DNA of 64,000 nt from an uncultured Woeseiaceae bacterium. GTDB taxonomy: Bacteria; Pseudomonadota; Gammaproteobacteria; Steroidobacterales; Woeseiaceae. Shown here piece by piece: positions 48,129 to 56,806 of the stretch. Where the stretch lies: the NCBI GenBank assembly GCA_902510755.1, contig CABXCS010000001.1, positions 124,001 through 188,000 of the forward strand, read 5' to 3'. The notes beneath the pieces were generated by a model. It worked only from the letters and a program-made list of their open reading frames with translations. It made no database searches and was not told the DNA's origin. The number at the start of each line of letters is the position of its first letter. Within the stretch, counting starts at the first letter, position 1. A program made the translations under genes and the position numbers.

Positions 48129-49325
48129 ATGGAAATATACCTTGTAGGTGGTGCCGTCAGAGATGAAAAATTAGGTATCCCTGTTAGCGAGAAAGATTGG
48201 TGCGTAGTAGGTTCGTCAGAAACAGAACTTAAATCAAAGGGGTTCAAATCTGTAGGGAAAGATTTTCCTATTTTTCTGCATCCTGAAACAAAAGAAGAAT
48301 ACGCACTTGCAAGAACTGAGAGAAAAACTCAGCCAGGTTATCATGGCTTTACATTTTGTACCTCGAAAGATATCACACTCGAGGATGATTTGAAGCGACG
48401 TGATTTAACAATCAATGCTATTGCTAAAGATAAACATGGGCAAATAATTGATCCATATAATGGTTTAGAAGATATAAAAAATAAAACTCTCAGGCATGTG
48501 TCAGAAGCATTTAAAGAGGATCCTGTTCGGGTCCTAAGAACCGCAAAATTTGCTGCAAGGTTTCATCAAATTGGATTTAAGGTAGCAGATAGTACAATAA
48601 TATTTATGCAAGAAATGGTAAAAAATAGTGAAATTGATACATTAGCACCAGATCGAATCTGGAAAGAAACCAAAGAAATTCTTGAGGGATCAGATCCACA
48701 CATTTTTTTTAATGTGCTTGAAGATTGTCATGCATTATCGAGAGTATATCCAGAGTTTTATCATCAATTACCTAATAATAAAAACAAAAAATTAGAGCAA
48801 AAATCATTCTTAAATTTGGATGCGCTTAAACTCTCTTCTCAACTAATCAATGATCCTGCAATCAACTTTATTACAGTAATATTTATAAATAATAATATTC
48901 TCAATAAAAATTACACAAAAGAAAAACATCTTAAATTAATAAAATTGATAACGAACAGACTACCTATACCAAATAATTTTCTGGAATTAGCAAAACTTAT
49001 ATTTTACTTCAAAGATTACAGTCAATTAGAACGCATGAATGCTGAAGATCTCCTCAATTTCCTCGAAAAAACGGACGCTTTTCGCCGTAGAGAAAGATTC
49101 GAGAAATTTCTTAAGGCTTGCAAATTTTTCAAACAATATAGTGAAACCTCGAAAACAGAATGTAAAATTTACGAGCGCGTTATTAAAATGGTGGATTTAT
49201 GTAATGATTTGCCTATTCGAGAAATTGTGGGTAATGAATCGAATGGTGAAAAAATAAAGAGCCTAATAAGACATAAGAGAATAGAAATTATCGATAAAGA
49301 AAATGCTAGAAAAATACCCAAATAA
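48129..49325 (+). CDS. cca: CCA-adding tRNA nucleotidyltransferase with degenerate HD domain
   Basis: Cca adds the 3'-CCA end to tRNA. The 398-residue class II nucleotidyltransferase has YLVGGAVRDEKLGIPVSEKDW (metal-binding Asp pair), RRDLTINAIAKD, and the neck motif RVLRTAKFAARF. Gammaproteobacterial Cca usually carries a C-terminal HD phosphohydrolase domain. Here the aligned region (about residues 225-262) has lost the HD residues: where the E. coli enzyme has CHDLGK, this one reads IFINNN. CCA addition should remain, but HD-linked phosphatase or phosphodiesterase activity should not. The 3' end overlaps uppP by 20 bp on the opposite strand. Confidence 0.92.
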   Translation: MEIYLVGGAVRDEKLGIPVSEKDWCVVGSSETELKSKGFKSVGKDFPIFLHPETKEEYALARTERKTQPGYHGFTFCTSKDITLEDDLKRRDLTINAIAKDKHGQIIDPYNGLEDIKNKTLRHVSEAFKEDPVRVLRTAKFAARFHQIGFKVADSTIIFMQEMVKNSEIDTLAPDRIWKETKEILEGSDPHIFFNVLEDCHALSRVYPEFYHQLPNNKNKKLEQKSFLNLDALKLSSQLINDPAINFITVIFINNNILNKNYTKEKHLKLIKLITNRLPIPNNFLELAKLIFYFKDYSQLERMNAEDLLNFLEKTDAFRRRERFEKFLKACKFFKQYSETSKTECKIYERVIKMVDLCNDLPIREIVGNESNGEKIKSLIRHKRIEIIDKENARKIPK

Positions 49326-50103
49326 TTATGACTGAAAGTGCCACCCTGTATATAAAGAAAGGAATAAATCCTACTCGCTGGATCACGCTCATAAAAAATC
49401 CAATGCTTGCATAAGCAACGCACATAGAAACTACCATACCTAAAAATAGTTCTCCCCAATTTACATAAATATTTTCTAAGAATATAACTAACAACTTATA
49501 CAAAGATGCCAAAATGATTACTGGAACTGACATAAGAAAAGAGAATTTTGCAGCATCAAATCGCTTCATTCCTAAGAATAAACCTGCGGTCATTGTGACC
49601 CCTGATCTTGATGTACCAGGAATGAGAGCTAATACCTGAGCTAGACCAATCACCAATGCATGAGAGTATGAAATTTCACTGATGGTGACTTCTTTCTTGC
49701 CTTTTTTGTCAGCAATCAACATTAATAAACCATAGAAACACAGTGTAAAGGCAATCACTAGAGGATTTCTAGCGTACATCTCAATCCATTCAGCACTAAA
49801 AAATCCAACAATTGCCGCTGGTAAAGTCGCTATTAATAGTAAAAACAGTAAATCAGACGATTTCTTTTCTACCTTGAAAGTTAGAAGTTTTGAAAAACTT
49901 ACGAGTAATTTTACAATATCACCTCTAAAGTAAATGCAAACTGCACCCAATGAACCCAAGTGCACTGCAATATCAAAAATAATACCTTGATCTTTCCAAC
50001 CAATAAGCTTTGGTACTAAAACAAGGTGTCCTGAACTGGATACAGGTAAAAACTCTGTTATCCCTTGAACTATCGCGAGTATGATTATCTGAATTAATGT
50101 CAT
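49306..50103 (-). CDS. uppP: Undecaprenyl-diphosphatase UppP (BacA)
   Basis: UppP dephosphorylates undecaprenyl-PP to regenerate the lipid carrier for peptidoglycan and other glycans. The 265-residue membrane protein has the catalytic regions GITEFLPVSSSGHLVLVP (with Glu and His, about residues 15-32) and ALIPGTSRSGVTMTAGLFLG (about 158-177), and about eight hydrophobic helices. It fits the murA/mpl envelope theme. Transcription follows midA by 24 bp. Confidence 0.97.
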   Translation of the reverse strand: MTLIQIIILAIVQGITEFLPVSSSGHLVLVPKLIGWKDQGIIFDIAVHLGSLGAVCIYFRGDIVKLLVSFSKLLTFKVEKKSSDLLFLLLIATLPAAIVGFFSAEWIEMYARNPLVIAFTLCFYGLLMLIADKKGKKEVTISEISYSHALVIGLAQVLALIPGTSRSGVTMTAGLFLGMKRFDAAKFSFLMSVPVIILASLYKLLVIFLENIYVNWGELFLGMVVSMCVAYASIGFFMSVIQRVGFIPFFIYRVALSVIIIWVFF

Positions 50104-50127
50104 AGATAAGATGTTACTAAAATATGA

Positions 50128-51318
50128 TTACAATAAATATGCTCTGTCACCCTTATTAAACCAATCTTCACCCAGTGTAATATTTTTAGATAATCGAAGA
50201 CATTTAAAGTTTTCTCCCATCTGATTAGGTAACGTTAAAAATTTAATTTGTCTAGTGAGCTCAATTTGTGATTTTATATCCAATTTAACAAAATCATTAA
50301 AGTCATTCTCAAAACCACTGTTAAGTATAAATTGTGATTGATTTATAAAACCTTCAATCTTCATGTCCATCATAACAGCGACATCTGCTACAGCAGAAAA
50401 ATCAACCCAAGTAGTAATGTCCTGTATCCCAGGATAGATAAGAGGCTCATTATGGGCATGATGCAAGAGATGGCATCTCGTCCAACCATGGTTTCTATTA
50501 GCCGCATAATAATCTTTCCGCGAAGCACCATAATCTATCAAAAGCAGAACTCCAGTATTGATTTTACTGGCAGTCTCCTTTACCCACTCTTGCGATTCAA
50601 ATGAAACTTCTGAAAAATATCCATCATCTAATTGATACCCTAGTTTTTTTTCCAGTAAAACAACATAATCGTGCAGCTGTTTTTCAGCTTTGCGGAACTT
50701 ATAGACAAAGTTATCTTTCTCAAATGAGACAAATAACTGTAAAACATTCTCATTGGTCCTTGCAAATCGCTCAAAGGGGAAAGCATCCAATAATTCATTG
50801 GCAATTATAATTCCATCAAAATTATCAGGTACTGAAGTTATCCAGGATACAACTGAAGAATACTCAGGTGCTTTATCTTTCAACTTTTTTTTCTGATGCT
50901 TAATTAATTTCTCAGATATCTCAATAATAAAATATTGTTCTGGCAAACAATTCATCTGGTCTAGTCTTTGTAAAATATCCACAGCAAGTGACCCTTTGCC
51001 TGCACCAATTTCTATAACACTAGCTGCAGCTGTTGCTGAAAAAGCCAAAGCGCACTGTTTTGCTATAGCGCCTGCAAAAATATTGCCTATTTCAGGTGCT
51101 GTTATGAAATCCCCATCCGGTCCTATTATCTGTCTCTTGCTTGAATAATAGCCCAGATCTTTTTGATATAATGCGTGATCCATGAAATCCTTAAAACTTA
51201 AACACCCATTATTTTTATCTATTTCTTTCTTTATAACGTCTGCAATAACTTTACTTTTTTTTAAGTAATCACTATTCGGTAATGGAAGATCGATGGGTTT
51301 TATAACTTCTAATTTCAT
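50128..51318 (-). CDS. MidA/NDUFAF7-family SAM-dependent methyltransferase
   Basis: A 396-residue class I methyltransferase of the DUF185 (MidA, NDUFAF7) family. The SAM site is VIEIGAGKGSLAVDIL; other conserved segments are DFITAPEIGNIFAGAIAKQ, IIANELLDAFPFERF and LLIDYGA. Mitochondrial homologues dimethylate an arginine of complex I subunit NDUFS2; a bacterial substrate is not established. The ATG at 51318 is preferred to a TTG at 51336; neither has a clear ribosome site. It is directly upstream of uppP and divergent from the pteridine reductase gene. Confidence 0.9.
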   Translation of the reverse strand: MKLEVIKPIDLPLPNSDYLKKSKVIADVIKKEIDKNNGCLSFKDFMDHALYQKDLGYYSSKRQIIGPDGDFITAPEIGNIFAGAIAKQCALAFSATAAASVIEIGAGKGSLAVDILQRLDQMNCLPEQYFIIEISEKLIKHQKKKLKDKAPEYSSVVSWITSVPDNFDGIIIANELLDAFPFERFARTNENVLQLFVSFEKDNFVYKFRKAEKQLHDYVVLLEKKLGYQLDDGYFSEVSFESQEWVKETASKINTGVLLLIDYGASRKDYYAANRNHGWTRCHLLHHAHNEPLIYPGIQDITTWVDFSAVADVAVMMDMKIEGFINQSQFILNSGFENDFNDFVKLDIKSQIELTRQIKFLTLPNQMGENFKCLRLSKNITLGEDWFNKGDRAYLL

Positions 51319-51410
51319 ATTAAATTTATTCAACAAATATATGTATTTTATTTTCTTGATTTATTATCATCTATTTCTGACATAAACATAATAAATTTTA
51401 TATAAATCTC

Positions 51411-52157
51411 ATGCGACCAACCAATAACCAGAAGAAGTTAAAAGCACTCGTGACCGGTTCATCAAAAAGAATTGGTGCTACTATTGTCAAAAACCTACAT
51501 GCGTCAGGAGTCGATATAGGTATTCATTATAATTCATCAAAAACTGAGGCTTCAGATTTATCTAATGAACTCAATGTAATAAGACCAAACTCTACTTCCA
51601 TATTTAATGCTAATATTACAAACACTGATGAGGCCAATAGCTTGATTAATAATTTTATTAATTGGGCTGGTGGTCTTGATTTATTGGTGAATAACGCATC
51701 TAGTTTTTATCCAACCCCCGTTGGAACCATTACGGATAATCAATGGCATGATCTTATGGGTACAAATTTAAAGGGACCCTTGTTTATCACTCAGGCAGCA
51801 ACTAATGCACTAAAAGAAGCAAAAGGTTCAGTGATTAATCTTATCGATATCCATACTAGAAGCCCTTTGAAAAATCATCCTATATACGGCTCAGCAAAAG
51901 CTGGCCTTAAAATGCTTACTCGCTCACTAGCAAAAGATTTGGCCCCTGAAATCAGAGTGAATGGGATCTCCCCTGGAGCAATTCTTTGGCCTGAAGAAGG
52001 AATGACTGAAGATGTCAAAAAAGACATACTAAATAAAATTCCACTCCACCGAACTGGCTCTCCTCAAGATATTGCTGATTGCGTTTTATTTCTTCTTTAC
52101 AAAGCGGATTATATTACAGGACAAATTATCGCTGTAGATGGAGGAAGAAGCGTTTAA
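51411..52157 (+). CDS. folM: Pteridine reductase/dihydromonapterin reductase (FolM-like SDR)
   Basis: A 248-residue short-chain dehydrogenase. The NADP site is VTGSSKRIGATIVKNL, where Lys-Arg is typical of pteridine reductases; NNASSFYPTPVG replaces the usual NNAG loop as in FolM/PTR1. The catalytic YGSAKAGLKML holds Tyr and Lys. The end TGQIIAVDGGRSV is standard. FolM reduces dihydromonapterin or dihydrofolate. Being convergent with folK-folB strengthens the pterin/folate reading; the genes end 1 bp apart. Confidence 0.86.
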   Translation: MRPTNNQKKLKALVTGSSKRIGATIVKNLHASGVDIGIHYNSSKTEASDLSNELNVIRPNSTSIFNANITNTDEANSLINNFINWAGGLDLLVNNASSFYPTPVGTITDNQWHDLMGTNLKGPLFITQAATNALKEAKGSVINLIDIHTRSPLKNHPIYGSAKAGLKMLTRSLAKDLAPEIRVNGISPGAILWPEEGMTEDVKKDILNKIPLHRTGSPQDIADCVLFLLYKADYITGQIIAVDGGRSV

Positions 52158-52158
52158 A

Positions 52159-52650
52159 TCAATTGAGTTTTAGATCAACCAACTCCAGATCATGAACTTC
52201 ATCACTCATGTCACTCCAATGATCCAAAATAGCTCTATTAGTTACAGGATGAATAAGATTAGGAGCTATATCCGCTAGAGGTTTTAGAACAAAACTATAT
52301 TTTAGAACATCATCGCGTGGTATTTTTACCTCATCATTATCTAAAATAACCTCACCATACAAAAGTAAATCGATATCAAGTGTTCGTGAAGAAAATTTCT
52401 CAGATCCTCTAATGCGCCCAGAGAGCTTATGAATTCTTTCAATAATTTTTATGATACCTTTAATCTCAATCGAAGTATTAAATTTCACAACCAGATTGAG
52501 AAAATCCTCACCAGTGAAGCCTATAGCTTTATTTTTATATATAGGGGATATTTTTATATTCCCGAATGATTGCCTCAGTTCATCAATCGCTAATATTATA
52601 TTCTCTTGCGGACGATCGTTACTCCCAATCCCGAGATATACACAAGCCAT
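52159..52650 (-). CDS. folK: 2-amino-4-hydroxy-6-hydroxymethyldihydropteridine pyrophosphokinase FolK
   Basis: FolK transfers pyrophosphate from ATP to 6-hydroxymethyl-dihydropterin in folate synthesis. The 163-residue protein starts MACVYLGIGSNDRPQENI and has the signature SRTLDIDLLLYGEVIL with the metal-binding Asp pair, and IPRDDVLKYSFVLKPLADIAP in the second half. It follows folB by 4 bp, the common folB-folK order. Confidence 0.96.
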   Translation of the reverse strand: MACVYLGIGSNDRPQENIILAIDELRQSFGNIKISPIYKNKAIGFTGEDFLNLVVKFNTSIEIKGIIKIIERIHKLSGRIRGSEKFSSRTLDIDLLLYGEVILDNDEVKIPRDDVLKYSFVLKPLADIAPNLIHPVTNRAILDHWSDMSDEVHDLELVDLKLN

Positions 52651-52654
52651 TAAA

Positions 52655-53017
52655 TTAATTCTCTTGCTCGCGTTTAATAACTACTCCCACGTCTCGCGAA
52701 CCTCTTATTGCCCCTGGTTTGTTTACTCTAACTTTTACCCATGGAACCTTAAATTCCAACAAAATTATCTCTGCTATTTTTTCAGCCATTGTTTCAACCA
52801 ACTGAAAACTCGATTCTTCAACAAATTTTCGAATTCGTTTGGCCACACCTTTATAATTTAATGTGTCATCAATACTGTCAGTCATAGCTGCCTTTTTTAT
52901 ATCAGCACCCATTTCTAAATCAATAGATACAATCTGTTTTGTCTTTCTCTCCCAATCCCAAATTCCTACAATGGTTTCTATCCTCATTTCATTTAAAAAT
53001 ATTGTGTCCATATCCAT
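52655..53017 (-). CDS. folB: Dihydroneopterin aldolase FolB
   Basis: FolB cleaves dihydroneopterin to 6-hydroxymethyl-dihydropterin and glycolaldehyde. The 120-residue protein has IFLNEMRIETIVGIWDWERKTKQIVSIDLEM with the substrate-binding Glu, DTLNYKGVAKRIRKFVEESSFQLVETMAEKIA, and a catalytic Lys near the end (VRVNKPGAI). It is 6 bp downstream of tsaD and precedes folK; the three look cotranscribed. Confidence 0.96.
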   Translation of the reverse strand: MDMDTIFLNEMRIETIVGIWDWERKTKQIVSIDLEMGADIKKAAMTDSIDDTLNYKGVAKRIRKFVEESSFQLVETMAEKIAEIILLEFKVPWVKVRVNKPGAIRGSRDVGVVIKREQEN

Positions 53018-53023
53018 TCCTTT

Positions 53024-54034
53024 TTAAGATTGACTCGAGCTAATTGATTCAAGCGACCACCTGGCAGTTGCTCTAATTTCAGAAACTTCTTTAGCCTCCG
53101 CAAGACGATAACTGGCTGCAATAGCTATCATTGCTGCATTATCTGTGCAAAATTCATGTCGCGGATAGAAGACAGCGCCATCAAATTCGATTTTTAAATT
53201 TCTCCTAAGCATAGTATTTGCACCTACCCCACCAGCGACAACTATACGCTTAAAATTATGTTTTTCAGCTGCCTTTAATGTTCGACCAATCAAAGTATCA
53301 ATAGCGGCTTTTTGAAATGAGGCTGCTATATCAGGTTTATTTACATTGATTGTACCGTCCTTTTCGGCTTGTCTAACTGCGAGCATCACCGCAGTTTTTA
53401 AACCGCTAAAACTAAAGTTAAGGCCTGGTTTTTTTAACATTGGCCTAGGAAATTTATAGGCATCAGGGTCTCCTAATTCAGCAAGTTTGGCAATTTCTGG
53501 GCCACCTGGATAAGCCAAGCCTAGTAATTTAGCTACTTTATCAAATGCTTCACCAATAGCATCATCTAATGTGGTACCTAATAACTCATAACAACCTAAA
53601 TTGGTAACAGATACCAATAAAGAATGACCACCAGATACTAATAAAGCTAAAAAAGGATATTCTGGTTTATTCGTTTCCAACATCGGGGCCAAAAGATGGC
53701 CCTCCATGTGATGTATTGGGATTACCTTGCACTGCCAAGCAAGGGCTAATCCATTAGCTAGCCCACCCCCCACCATTAAAGCGCCAATTAATCCTGGTCC
53801 AGCAGTATAAGCGATGACATCAGGTTTTGAGACTTTAGCCTCACTCAAACTTTCTTGGATCAATGGTAATAAACAACGCAAATGATCTCTCGCAGCGATT
53901 TCAGGAACAACCCCACCATAAGGTGCGTGCAATGCTATCTGACTCCTAAGAGTATGAGATAGTAATCCATCATCTGTATCGAATACTGCTACAGCAGTTT
54001 CATCACAGCTTGTTTCAATTCCAAGAATTATCAT
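53024..54034 (-). CDS. tsaD: tRNA N6-adenosine threonylcarbamoyltransferase TsaD
   Basis: TsaD is the catalytic subunit for t6A37 in ANN-decoding tRNAs. The 336-residue protein has ILGIETSCDETAVAVFD, the metal-binding IPIHHMEGHLLAP, LVSGGHSLLV, and VAGGVGANTMLR. I start at the ATG at 54034, which begins the conserved first strand; a TTG ten codons earlier is possible but adds an unconserved tail. It is divergent from rpsU, the frequent tsaD/rpsU arrangement in gammaproteobacteria. Confidence 0.97.
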   Translation of the reverse strand: MIILGIETSCDETAVAVFDTDDGLLSHTLRSQIALHAPYGGVVPEIAARDHLRCLLPLIQESLSEAKVSKPDVIAYTAGPGLIGALMVGGGLANGLALAWQCKVIPIHHMEGHLLAPMLETNKPEYPFLALLVSGGHSLLVSVTNLGCYELLGTTLDDAIGEAFDKVAKLLGLAYPGGPEIAKLAELGDPDAYKFPRPMLKKPGLNFSFSGLKTAVMLAVRQAEKDGTINVNKPDIAASFQKAAIDTLIGRTLKAAEKHNFKRIVVAGGVGANTMLRRNLKIEFDGAVFYPRHEFCTDNAAMIAIAASYRLAEAKEVSEIRATARWSLESISSSQS

Positions 54035-54094
54035 AATCGATGAGTTGTAAAGTAAAAAAAGCAACTAATATGCTTAAAATATCAGTTTTAATTT

Positions 54095-54123
54095 TTGCAA
54101 ATTGCAAGTGTAACCTATATGAT
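54095..54123 (+). promoter_or_regulatory. Sigma-70 promoter of the rpsU-yqeY-dnaG-rpoD operon
   Basis: TTGCAA (54095-54100), an exact 17-bp spacer and TATGAT (54118-54123) lie 45 bp before rpsU. Spacing and both hexamers are near consensus. Confidence 0.7.
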
Positions 54124-54167
54124 GCACCGCTTAATTAGTAAATGATAGTTTAACTGAGAAATAATAA

Positions 54168-54383
54168 ATGCCAAGTGTTCACTTAAAAGAAAATGAGTAT
54201 TTTGATTCTGCAATGCGTCGATTCAAGCGTGCCTGCGAAAAAGCTGGAATCCTAACAGAACTTCGTAAGCGTGAGTTTTATGAAAAGCCGACCATGGAAC
54301 GCAAAAGAAAAAAAGCTGCTGCAGTAAAGAGACATCTTAAAAAAGTATCCAGAGATGTTACTAAAAGAAAACGCTTGTATTGA
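54168..54383 (+). CDS. rpsU: 30S ribosomal protein S21
   Basis: The 71-residue S21 binds near the anti-Shine-Dalgarno end of 16S rRNA and aids initiation. Sequence [19 protein letters not shown], the [28 protein letters not shown] centre and a basic tail match the family throughout. It opens the macromolecular synthesis operon, whose members couple translation, replication and transcription. Confidence 0.98.
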   Translation: MPSVHLKENEYFDSAMRRFKRACEKAGILTELRKREFYEKPTMERKRKKAAAVKRHLKKVSRDVTKRKRLY

Positions 54384-54387
54384 TAGG

Positions 54388-54411
54388 CCTAGCCTCAAAT
54401 CTGAGGTGAGG
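54388..54411 (+). promoter_or_regulatory. Hairpin covering the yqeY ribosome-binding site
   Basis: CCT and CCTCA in the rpsU-yqeY gap can pair with TGAGG and AGG/TGAGG, the latter being the yqeY Shine-Dalgarno sequence (54402-54411). The inner 5-bp stem CCTCA/TGAGG is perfect with a 4-base loop. The structure could lower yqeY initiation relative to S21. Confidence 0.35.
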
Positions 54412-54419
54412 AAAAACCA

Positions 54420-54866
54420 ATGAGCTTAAAGAATCGCATTCAAGAAGAAATGAAAGATGCAATGCGTTCTGGCGAGCGCGATAGATTAAAAGTTATTCGT
54501 CTGATCCTCTCATCAATAAAACAAATTGAAGTTGATACTCGCTCAGAAGTTTCTGATGATGATGAAGTTCTTCTCATTATTAACAAAATGGTTAAGCAAA
54601 GACGAGATTCGATTAAACAATTTGTTGCTGGTAATCGTCATGATTTAGCCGATATAGAATCAGCAGAGATTATTATTTTAGAGCAATATCTCCCGGCACA
54701 ATTAACTACTGAAGAGATTGAAGTAATCATAAAAAATACTATTGCCGAATGCGCTGCAACAAGCATGAAAGATATGGGTAAAGTCATGGCGGGTATTAAG
54801 AGTAAAATAAATGGTAGGGCTGATATGTCGATTATTAGCCAAAAAATAAAAACATACCTATCTTAA
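54420..54866 (+). CDS. yqeY: GatB/YqeY domain protein
   Basis: A 148-residue YqeY-family protein: MSLKNRIQEEMKDAMRSGERDRLKVIRLILSSIKQ at the start, DDDEVLLIINKMVKQRRDSIKQF, and QYLPAQLTTEEIE then MGKVMAGIKSKINGRADM. It resembles the tail domain of GatB tRNA-amidotransferase, suggesting tRNA binding, but its role is not defined. Its place between rpsU and dnaG is common in gammaproteobacteria. Confidence 0.95.
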   Translation: MSLKNRIQEEMKDAMRSGERDRLKVIRLILSSIKQIEVDTRSEVSDDDEVLLIINKMVKQRRDSIKQFVAGNRHDLADIESAEIIILEQYLPAQLTTEEIEVIIKNTIAECAATSMKDMGKVMAGIKSKINGRADMSIISQKIKTYLS

Positions 54867-54963
54867 TAGGCAAAAATATTTTAAAACTCTAGTTGCCAAG
54901 CAATAATGCGTGGCCTTTCTCATGTTATAGTAAATTCCTTTAAATGATAAACTCATTCAGTGT

Positions 54964-56721
54964 ATGGCCGGATTAATCCCACAAAATTTTATTGATGATC
55001 TAATAGCAAGAGTCGATATAGTCGAGATCTTAAGTAATCGAATACAAATCAAAAAAGCTGGAAAAGAATTTAAGGCAGTTTGTCCATTTCATGATGACAG
55101 TAATCCATCATTAACTATTAGCCCATCCAAAGGGTTCTATCATTGTTTCAGTTGTGGGGCGCATGGAACAGCAGTAGGATTTTTGATGAATTATGAACAT
55201 CTCAGTTTTGTTGAGGCAATCGAAAGTCTAGCTTCTAGCCTTGGGGTAGATATTCCATACGAGCAAAATCAACAACCAATTAAGAAAAATAATAACCTGT
55301 ATGATCTGCTCACAGAAATACAAGCTCATTATCAATCGCTACTCAAAAAGAACACAGGTGCTATTAAATATCTTAAAAATAGAGGGATTACTGGAGATAT
55401 TGCCAAACGCTTTAATATTGGTTTCGCTCCATCAGGTTGGCGAAATATTCTGGATAAGTATGGGACTTCGAAGAATAATATTAATGAGCTATTAAAACTA
55501 GGTTTAATTATCCGAAAGGATAATAATAATTATTATGATCGATTTCGAGAACGCATTATGTTTCCAATCAGAGATAATCGCGGACGTTATATTGGCTTCG
55601 GTGGTCGAATCCTAAATGACGATCAGCCAAAGTATCTTAATTCTCCAGAAACGCCACTGTTTCATAAAGGAAGAGAATTATATGGCTTGTATGAATGCCA
55701 GCAAGCTCTCAGAAATATTGAAAGAATTGTAGTTGTTGAGGGTTACATGGACGTTATTAGTCTCGCGCAGCATGGTATTGATTATGCTGTTGCCTCTATG
55801 GGTACAGCTACTACAGATGATCATTTTAATCGCTTATTTCGTCTGACTGACTATATTTACTTCTGTTTTGATGGAGACCAAGCGGGTTTAGATGCGGCAT
55901 GGCGAGCGCTCAAAAATGCGTTACCACATGTTCGTGAAGGGCGTCAGATAAAATTTGTCTTTCTTCCGGAAAACGATGATCCTGATACGTATGTGAAAAA
56001 AAACAGCGCTGCTGCTTTTGAAAAGAAGCTTGATCATGGTTTAGATTTATCGGATTTTTTAATTAAAAAATTAGCTAATGCTATTGATATGAAATCCATA
56101 GATGGTAAAGCGAGATTAGCAGAAAAGGCAAAACCTCTAATTAATCAGATTCCTAAAGGTATTTTCAAAGAATTAATATTAGAAAAACTTTCTGCATCAA
56201 TCGGACTTTCCCCAGCCAAACTAAATAAGCTATTAATTAACCAAGATAATCAACTAACGAATAATGATCGTCGTAGAATGATTTCCAAAATCCCTAAGAA
56301 AAAATTAAAAGGTGGCCCATCGGTTATAAAAAAAGCAATTACCCTAATATTAAATTACCCAAGTATTGCCAATGATATTACCCATGAACAAATCGGAGCA
56401 AATAAGAAGCCTGGTGTTGAAATACTAAAAAAACTACTGACTACGATTCAAGAAAAACCACAAATTACGACTGCTGGACTCATTGAATTATGGCGTGATG
56501 ATCCAGAGGGTAAATTTCTTGGGCAGCTGGCGATCACGGAATTACCCGAAAATGAGGATTTCAATGCCAAGAATGAGCTGCAAGATTGCCTGCATCAAAT
56601 TACAAAAGAAAATCATAAAGCTAGGATCACCCATCTTATAGATAAACAAAGTAATAATGAACTCACACCAGATGAGAAAAAAGAATTTAAAAATTTGATT
56701 AGTAAAAATATCAGTAATTAA
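54964..56721 (+). CDS. dnaG: DNA primase DnaG
   Basis: DnaG makes RNA primers at the replication fork. The 585-residue protein has an N-terminal zinc ribbon (CPFHDDSNPSLTISPSKGFYHCFSCGAHG, about residues 40-68), the RNA polymerase core with FGGRILNDDQPKYLNSPETPLFHKG, the TOPRIM acidic site VVEGYMDVISLAQHGID and FDGDQAGLDAAWRAL, and a C-terminal DnaB-binding helical domain (about 440-585). The first codon is the ATG at 54964, and no ribosome site is obvious. Confidence 0.97.
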   Translation: MAGLIPQNFIDDLIARVDIVEILSNRIQIKKAGKEFKAVCPFHDDSNPSLTISPSKGFYHCFSCGAHGTAVGFLMNYEHLSFVEAIESLASSLGVDIPYEQNQQPIKKNNNLYDLLTEIQAHYQSLLKKNTGAIKYLKNRGITGDIAKRFNIGFAPSGWRNILDKYGTSKNNINELLKLGLIIRKDNNNYYDRFRERIMFPIRDNRGRYIGFGGRILNDDQPKYLNSPETPLFHKGRELYGLYECQQALRNIERIVVVEGYMDVISLAQHGIDYAVASMGTATTDDHFNRLFRLTDYIYFCFDGDQAGLDAAWRALKNALPHVREGRQIKFVFLPENDDPDTYVKKNSAAAFEKKLDHGLDLSDFLIKKLANAIDMKSIDGKARLAEKAKPLINQIPKGIFKELILEKLSASIGLSPAKLNKLLINQDNQLTNNDRRRMISKIPKKKLKGGPSVIKKAITLILNYPSIANDITHEQIGANKKPGVEILKKLLTTIQEKPQITTAGLIELWRDDPEGKFLGQLAITELPENEDFNAKNELQDCLHQITKENHKARITHLIDKQSNNELTPDEKKEFKNLISKNISN

Positions 56722-56748
56722 TAAATTTATCATAAGTGATTAAAAATG

Positions 56749-56757
56749 TGATAAAAT
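56749..56757 (+). promoter_or_regulatory. Possible extended -10 promoter upstream of rpoD
   Basis: TGATAAAAT, an extended -10 (TG then one base then TAAAAT), lies about 50 bp before the rpoD start without a good -35. An internal rpoD promoter is usual in this operon, but this candidate is weak. Confidence 0.3.
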
Positions 56758-56806
56758 TATAGGTTGATTTGTCTATCCTGTTTCTCAAATAATAAGGCCT
56801 AACGAC

